From Adiantum capillus-veneris (lineage: Eukaryota > Streptophyta > Polypodiopsida > Polypodiales > Pteridaceae), in the NCBI GenBank assembly GCA_014529385.2, contig CM043942.1, positions 108,641,141-108,705,140 of the forward strand: 64,000 nt of DNA, written 5' to 3'. The first letter of the stretch is position 1; each line of letters begins with the position of its first letter. Positions 59,444-64,000 of the stretch are shown in pieces. A program made the position numbers and the translations under genes. Under the pieces are notes generated by a model. The model made no database searches. It saw only the letters and a list, made by a program, of their open reading frames with translations, and had not been told where the DNA came from.

Positions 59444-60291
59444 GTGCTTTTGATACCCTAAGGTGTCAAAAAGCTGCTCTAGGAGGCCTTGTGACTAGTT
59501 TTTAGCGTGTTTTTTGTTTGTTTTTTGGCTAGATTTTTTAGAGCGTGTCGTGGAATGGGCCGTGTGATAGCTCAAAACGAGCGTATCGGTTAGAGGGTCG
59601 TGCCGTGCTTTACAGCCCTCTGTTTGGTCACTCTATGCCCTCGGAATCCCTAAAACTGTCAATTTCCAGTAGGGAACTAGGCCCAAACTAGAAAGTCTAA
59701 GGGTGCAAGTGGGAAGAGAAAGGAGGAGAGTGGAGGACTTGTCCCACATGCTCTCATTCTCTCTTGAGGGAGTAGGGTATATATATAGGAGTGAGTCTAG
59801 TATATATCATAAGACTGAGGACTGAGGCCTGGGCCTGGGCTTGGGCTTGGGCTTGGGCTTGGGCTTGGGCAAACGATCCCGATCTATCTTTTATACAAGC
59901 CAACCCGTCCGTTTTAAGAGTCACGTTTTTTATTTTCGAAAAATTTCGCCGCCCGCTCACTCGCGTTTTTAATTTCCGATTTTTTTTTTTGAAGAAATTG
60001 CAGAAAATTGCAGAAAAAACGCAGAAATTGCAGAAAATGCAGAAATTGCAGAAAATTTAAAAAACGCAGAAATGCAGAAAACTGCAGAAATTGAAAACGC
60101 CGAACTTGAAAATGCAAAAATTGCGGAAATTGAAAAAACGCAGACAATAGTAGAAATTGAAACTTGACAGCAAATGCAGAAAACGCAAAAAACAGAAATC
60201 TCCACACACTCCTTCCCTGCCTTTCCTATGATAGAAATTGCACCACAAGGAAGCGTAAAGTGCTAACCGAGCTTAGTGTAGGGCATATCCC
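59444..60291 (-). other. 5' leader of the gag-protease element with simple repeats
   Basis: Between PBS and gag ATG. Contains GGGCTT tandem repeats (about 59826-59870) and an A-rich block of GCAGAAA[A/T]T-like repeats (about 59998-60190). No gene. Confidence 0.7.
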
Positions 60292-60305
60292 CGGCAGCGG
60301 CGCCA
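60292..60305 (-). promoter_or_regulatory. Primer binding site, tRNA-Asp-like
   Basis: On the minus strand TGGCGCCGCTGCCGGGGA begins four bases inside the LTR. It resembles the complement of the plant tRNA-Asp 3' end with one difference. Confidence 0.75.
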
Positions 60306-60309
60306 AAAA

Positions 60310-60552
60310 TGTGCGCTCCTTGCCGCACTGTCGAAGCAAGGGACTTGCCAATACACCGTGTGCGAGCCACAAACGGCTCCAAGCACACAACAAGCCTAAA
60401 CTAGCAAGCTCAAGAAAACAAAGGGTGTGTCACTCACCGCTCTACGCTCGCCTTCGTGGTGGATTCCTCGCCGCGATGAAGAAGAAGCTGCAGTCGTGCC
60501 GCGCTCAACCGCTTCGCCGCCGTCGTGCCTTCGTAATGCTCGATCGCACACA

Positions 60553-60596
<44 letters not shown>

Positions 60597-60893
60597 AGGA
60601 GGTGAAGAAGAAGAAGAAGATGGAGATGGAGCAAGAGCACTCTTCAATTGCACAAATGAGAGAATGAGTAAAAATTAGGTTTAGTTGGCTTTTATAGGAG
60701 CTCACCCCATTCACACTTGGGCGCCCATGCTTAACCAACTAATCCCTTGAATGTCCAAGTTAAAGTGCGCCTCTCATCGACGATCACTCTACCTTTCCCT
60801 ATTGGACCGACAAGCCCGGTACCTGACTCTACCAAATACATAATACGCGTCCATCGTAGGTGATGGGGTGTCCGTGAGCCGTGAGGGTTAACA
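60310..60893 (-). repeat. 5' LTR of the gag-protease element
   Basis: 584 bp, near-identical to 52067-52658. TATAAAAG on the minus strand at 60689-60696. Confidence 0.95.
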
Positions 60894-61742
60894 TCAACAG
60901 ATTGAGGTCACCTGATATGTCACCATCAAGATATTCTCTAGAGTGATGTGAGAGGGGAGGGTAAATGCTGATTTTTCTTATTGTGACACATGGGGATAAG
61001 GCCTTGACCAGCATTTAAGAGCAGGTAAGGTGGCTGTTGAAACTGGAGGTTCTGCATATGTCAGGGGGGGACCTGCGGGGGGGAGGTGGCAGCTGGGTCC
61101 TCTTGAATATCAAATTCTCAAAAAATCCTCAACCATGGCTTCTTTTGACATGTGTTCTTTGAAAAAATCAGCATGTCTCTTTTCAACTCAAAAGTCTTTA
61201 TCCCTGTTGACTCACCTTTACCATAAGATTTTCCCCTTTTCTCCTCCTGTAACTGCATTGTTGATGCCCAATCATTGCTTCTAGTAATAGTGAATTGTTA
61301 CCTACCAAATACTTATGGTGCAGTAAAAAATATTTACCATGGGTAAAAAAAGTTACTGTAGGTAAAAAGTGATTTGTATTTACCATGTAGGTGAAAAATA
61401 TTTACTGTAGGTAAAAAATATTTATTGTGGTAAAAAATATTTACTGTCGGTAAAAAAGTGAAAACGGAGTATGCTGTGCTGTGAGTCCACACGAACATCC
61501 TCGTGTAAATTTCACTAGAAATTCACACCTAGAATGGGCTATTCTGTAAGATATAGGTTGTAGGCATGCATAAGAGCTCGTTCCCACGTATCTTCTGTCC
61601 ATGGCACTTTTTACTCTTTGGTGCTTGTGAAGTAGATTTTTCTTCTCTTTCGAGATCCCTTGGACTAGAGTATCCTCATCTCCCCAACAACTGACTGTGC
61701 CTTTATTGCATCTTCAGAAGGGGTCCTAAAAACCTTGCATCA
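60894..61742 (-). repeat. Part of the Tat-C 3' LTR
   Basis: No coding signal. Contains a run of TTTAC..GTA[A/G]GTAAAAA-type repeats at about 61330-61455. Confidence 0.6.
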
Positions 61743-61979
61743 TATAGCCCTCCCCCTTAAGCTAGAGGTATTTGATGCCTCTAGCTGTAGGTTGTGCTAC
61801 AATAGGGTTCTCTTGAATACTTACCCACCTGGTACCAATTGAATTTGCCATGTTACTGCTTTCTTGGCTGATGCACCCTGTTTAGTCCTTTCTGATGAAT
61901 AATTGTATCCATCCATGACTAACAACTGGTCTCCTAGACCCTTGGAAGCCATACCCCATCCATTGTCAATATCCGCTTT

Positions 61980-62073
61980 CACCGGTAGCATTCTCTTTTT
62001 TTCTTTTTTTCTTCTCTTTTTTTCTTTTTTTTTTTTCTTTTTTTTGTCTTCTCTTTTTTTTTTTTTTTTTTGA
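61980..62073. repeat. T-rich (TTTTTC)n tract
   Basis: A polypyrimidine tract of T with scattered C, between the Tat-C polypurine tract and integrase end. Confidence 0.85.
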
Positions 62074-62098
62074 AACGACTATGTACATGATTGTTACC

Positions 62099-63964
62099 TT
62101 AGTTGGAGCTCGAATATGATGAGCTCTCCTCTGAACCATCCTTAGCATTGATTTCACCAGCATATGGCTGTGAAAGACGACATTGGTAGGCCTTCAATCG
62201 CCAACCATTTACCGGGGTCTGATGTACCTTACCATCTAGGTCACCTAGTTGGTAACTACCATTTGAGAACCTCTGTATCACTACAAAAGGGCCTTCCCAC
62301 TTAAGCAAGAACTTACCATCCTTCCTGCGATCAAAGCGATTGTCGTATCTGAGCACTAAAGAACCTTCCTTGATACCTTTCTTGACAAGGTTGGGATTGA
62401 ACTTCTTTCGTTTCTTCTCTGCCTGGGCTGCATAGTACTTCACTGCTAACTCTCAATCTAGCCCTAACCTCTCCAAATCGATGATTCTTCCTTCCACCTG
62501 CTTCTCTTGACTATCCTCTTGATGTGCTTTTAGAACTCGGAGGCTCGCTAGCTCCACTTCTATAGGCAATAGTGTCTCTTGCCCGTAAACCAAGTGAAAA
62601 GGTGTATACCCCAAGGATGTTTTAAAGGATGTTCTGTAGGCCCAAAGTGCTGCATCTAGGTGTTTGTCCCATGCCTTAGGATGTAAATGCACTTGCTTAG
62701 TGATGATTTTACATATAAGACCATTTACCTTTTCCACAAGACCATTGCACTGAGGGTAGTATGGTGTAGAGTGCCTGCGCTTGATTTTTAACTTGCTCAT
62801 CAATTGCCTGACTAAATCAGCTCGAAATCCCGGTCCCCTATCCGAGAGAATCTCCAAAGGTGTGCCAAAACGGCAACAAAGGCATTCAAAAATGAAATCA
62901 CTCACGTCCTTGGCTGTGATGCGCTTTGTGGGACGAGCTTTTGTCCATCTGGTCATGTACTCCACCCCCATAATGATGTATTCCTTCCCTGATTGAGTGC
63001 AAGGTAGTGGCCCTATTGCATCTATCCCCCATTTTTCAAATGGCCCATAGGTTTTGATTGGATGCTGATTTTCATGGGTAAGACGCCTTGGTCCAGCTTT
63101 TTGGCAAACCTCACATGTGCGGCACCAATGTTGTACATCTCGATGGAGGCTTGGCCACGTGAACCCTGCTTGTAAAATCTTTCTACTAGTAATCTCTTGT
63201 GCAAAGTGTCCACCACACACACCTTCATGACAACTCAACAAAATATCCTTTATCTCTTCGGATGCAGGAACTCTCCTTAAGACAGCATCTTTCCCTCTAC
63301 AATACAAGTCCTCATTCACTAAGCTATAGCTGGTAGCCTTTTTTGCCAACCACCTATGTTCACTTTTACTCATACCAGAGGGTGCTTCACAATGCTCAAG
63401 AAAGTAAAGTAAATCATGCAGCTCCTCCTTTCCCTAGTATAAAGGACTTTTCACAAGGATAGCACCTACTATGAGAGTTTGTAGTTCTTCACCTGCTAAG
63501 GCATCTGCTTCTCGATTTTGATCTCTAGGTACAAAGTGCACTCGAACTTCTTTAAAACCCTTCAACAAGGCCTTTGCTTCCCTCATCTTAACAGACAATT
63601 TGTCATTTTTACAGGCCCATACACCAACCATTTGCTTAACAATCAACATGGAGTCACCAAAAACATTTAGCTTTGTGATGCCCTGAGAAAGACAACATTG
63701 CAACCCTAAAACAAGGGCATGGTACTCTGCCTCATTGTTAGAATGAACCTCTTTCAGATGAAACCCTTTTGCAAAGATCTTATCCTTCTCTGGACCTAAT
63801 ATTACTATGCCTGCTGATGCCTTGTCTTTGGTCCTCTTGTAAGCCCCATCAAAATACAGACTGTGTGCTCCCAGTAGAACGTCAGGCTCCGGGATAGGCG
63901 GTACCTTACTAGGTGCCTCTTTCTTGGCCTTCTCATAACACCTTTGTGTGAGGACATCTGCCAA
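62099..63964 (-). pseudogene. Tat-C second RNase H and integrase, two stops
   Basis: All three open pieces share one frame. 63434-63964 holds the extra RNase H (SLYFDGAYKRTKDKASAG, HSNNEAEYHAL, READALAGEEL) and ends at a TAG. 62453-63373 holds the integrase: HHCC (SCHEGVCGGHF to CEVCQKAG), IDAIGPL, SDRGPGF, NGLVEKVNGL. A TGA at 62453-62455 precedes 62099-62443, with LRYDNRF and KWEGPF of the GPY/F-type module. Upstream RT lies beyond the window. Confidence 0.9.
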
Positions 63965-64000
63965 ACAAGCACGGGTGGAATCCTCTACTTGTAGTGTGTA

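Larger units (their letters stand above)
52067..60893 (-). mobile_element. Complete non-autonomous LTR retrotransposon coding only gag-protease
   Basis: LTRs at 52067-52658 and 60310-60893 differ mainly in CT and CA repeat numbers. A TCAAC duplication flanks the element (52062-52066 and 60894-60898). The PBS resembles a tRNA-Asp match and the polypurine tract GGAAGGGGGGCA lies at 52659-52670 (minus). The 7.65-kb interior holds gag and protease but no RT, RNase H or integrase, so the element must borrow them. It inserted recently, probably into the Tat-C LTR. Confidence 0.92.
60894..64000 (-). mobile_element. Tat-C: third Tat-type gypsy element, 3' half
   Basis: Pol (second RNase H and integrase) runs off the right edge of the window. 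A polypurine tract (GGGGGAGGGCTATA) and an LTR start (TGATGCAAGG, ending at 61742 on the plus strand) follow the gene. The LTR continues left and is interrupted by the gag-protease element at its TCAAC target. Tract and LTR start resemble those of Tat-A and Tat-B. Confidence 0.82.

Noticed and set aside
59791-60060. ORF with WAWAWA repeat
   Set aside because: Product of the GGGCTT simple repeat.

Overview
This window is repetitive DNA from a large plant nuclear genome. It holds Tat-type Ty3/gypsy elements with two RNase H domains, Ty1/copia elements primed by initiator-Met tRNA, a LINE, a large DNA transposon with introns of about 76-80 bp, and long (CT)n microsatellites inside LTRs. I see no ordinary host gene and cannot name the species.

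Layout: (1) 1-6911, 3' part of a Tat gypsy element (Tat-A, + strand) with a decayed polyprotein and 3' LTR. (2) 6912-8250, no gene. (3) about 8250-15043, remnant of a minus-strand retroelement gag split by a complete, apparently intact copia element (Copia-1, 8371-13564, identical-looking LTRs, TSD CATGT). (4) 15044-48702, a second Tat element (Tat-B, + strand). Its 5' LTR holds a nearly complete LINE (about 15669-20283), its reverse-transcriptase gene is split by a 16.5-kb DNA transposon (26426-42933), and its 3' LTR is cut by Copia-2. (5) 48703-50484, 5'-truncated Copia-2 (minus), followed by an LTR of another copia family (50485-51276). (6) 52067-60893, a complete minus-strand LTR element (TSD TCAAC, tRNA-Asp-like PBS) coding only for gag and protease. 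It sits inside what is probably the 3' LTR of a third Tat element (Tat-C, minus), whose pol fills 62099-64000.

The main discovery candidate is the 16.5-kb insertion in Tat-B. It has perfect 32-bp terminal inverted repeats and at least four multi-exon coding regions, all decayed. Gene A (+) has a transposase-like layout (GDLK, CxxC, QGMEK). Gene B (-) is unknown. Gene C (+) reads as one chain whose N-terminus is a histone H3-like tail and histone fold, followed by an acidic linker and a Ulp1/C48-type SUMO-protease domain. Gene D (-) is unknown. Between them lie a near-perfect triplication of a 1984-bp unit and three families of inverted-arm hairpin arrays sharing an ACCAAGCGA-like core, one of them inside an intron of gene C. 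I know of no described plant transposon with an H3-like/Ulp1 fusion, but I could not search.

The inferred order is Tat-B first, then the DNA transposon, the LINE and Copia-2 into it. Copia-1 and the gag-protease element look young, with near-identical LTRs and visible target-site duplications. Premature stops in the Tat and DNA-transposon genes often fit C-to-T or G-to-A change, as expected for methylated silent repeats.
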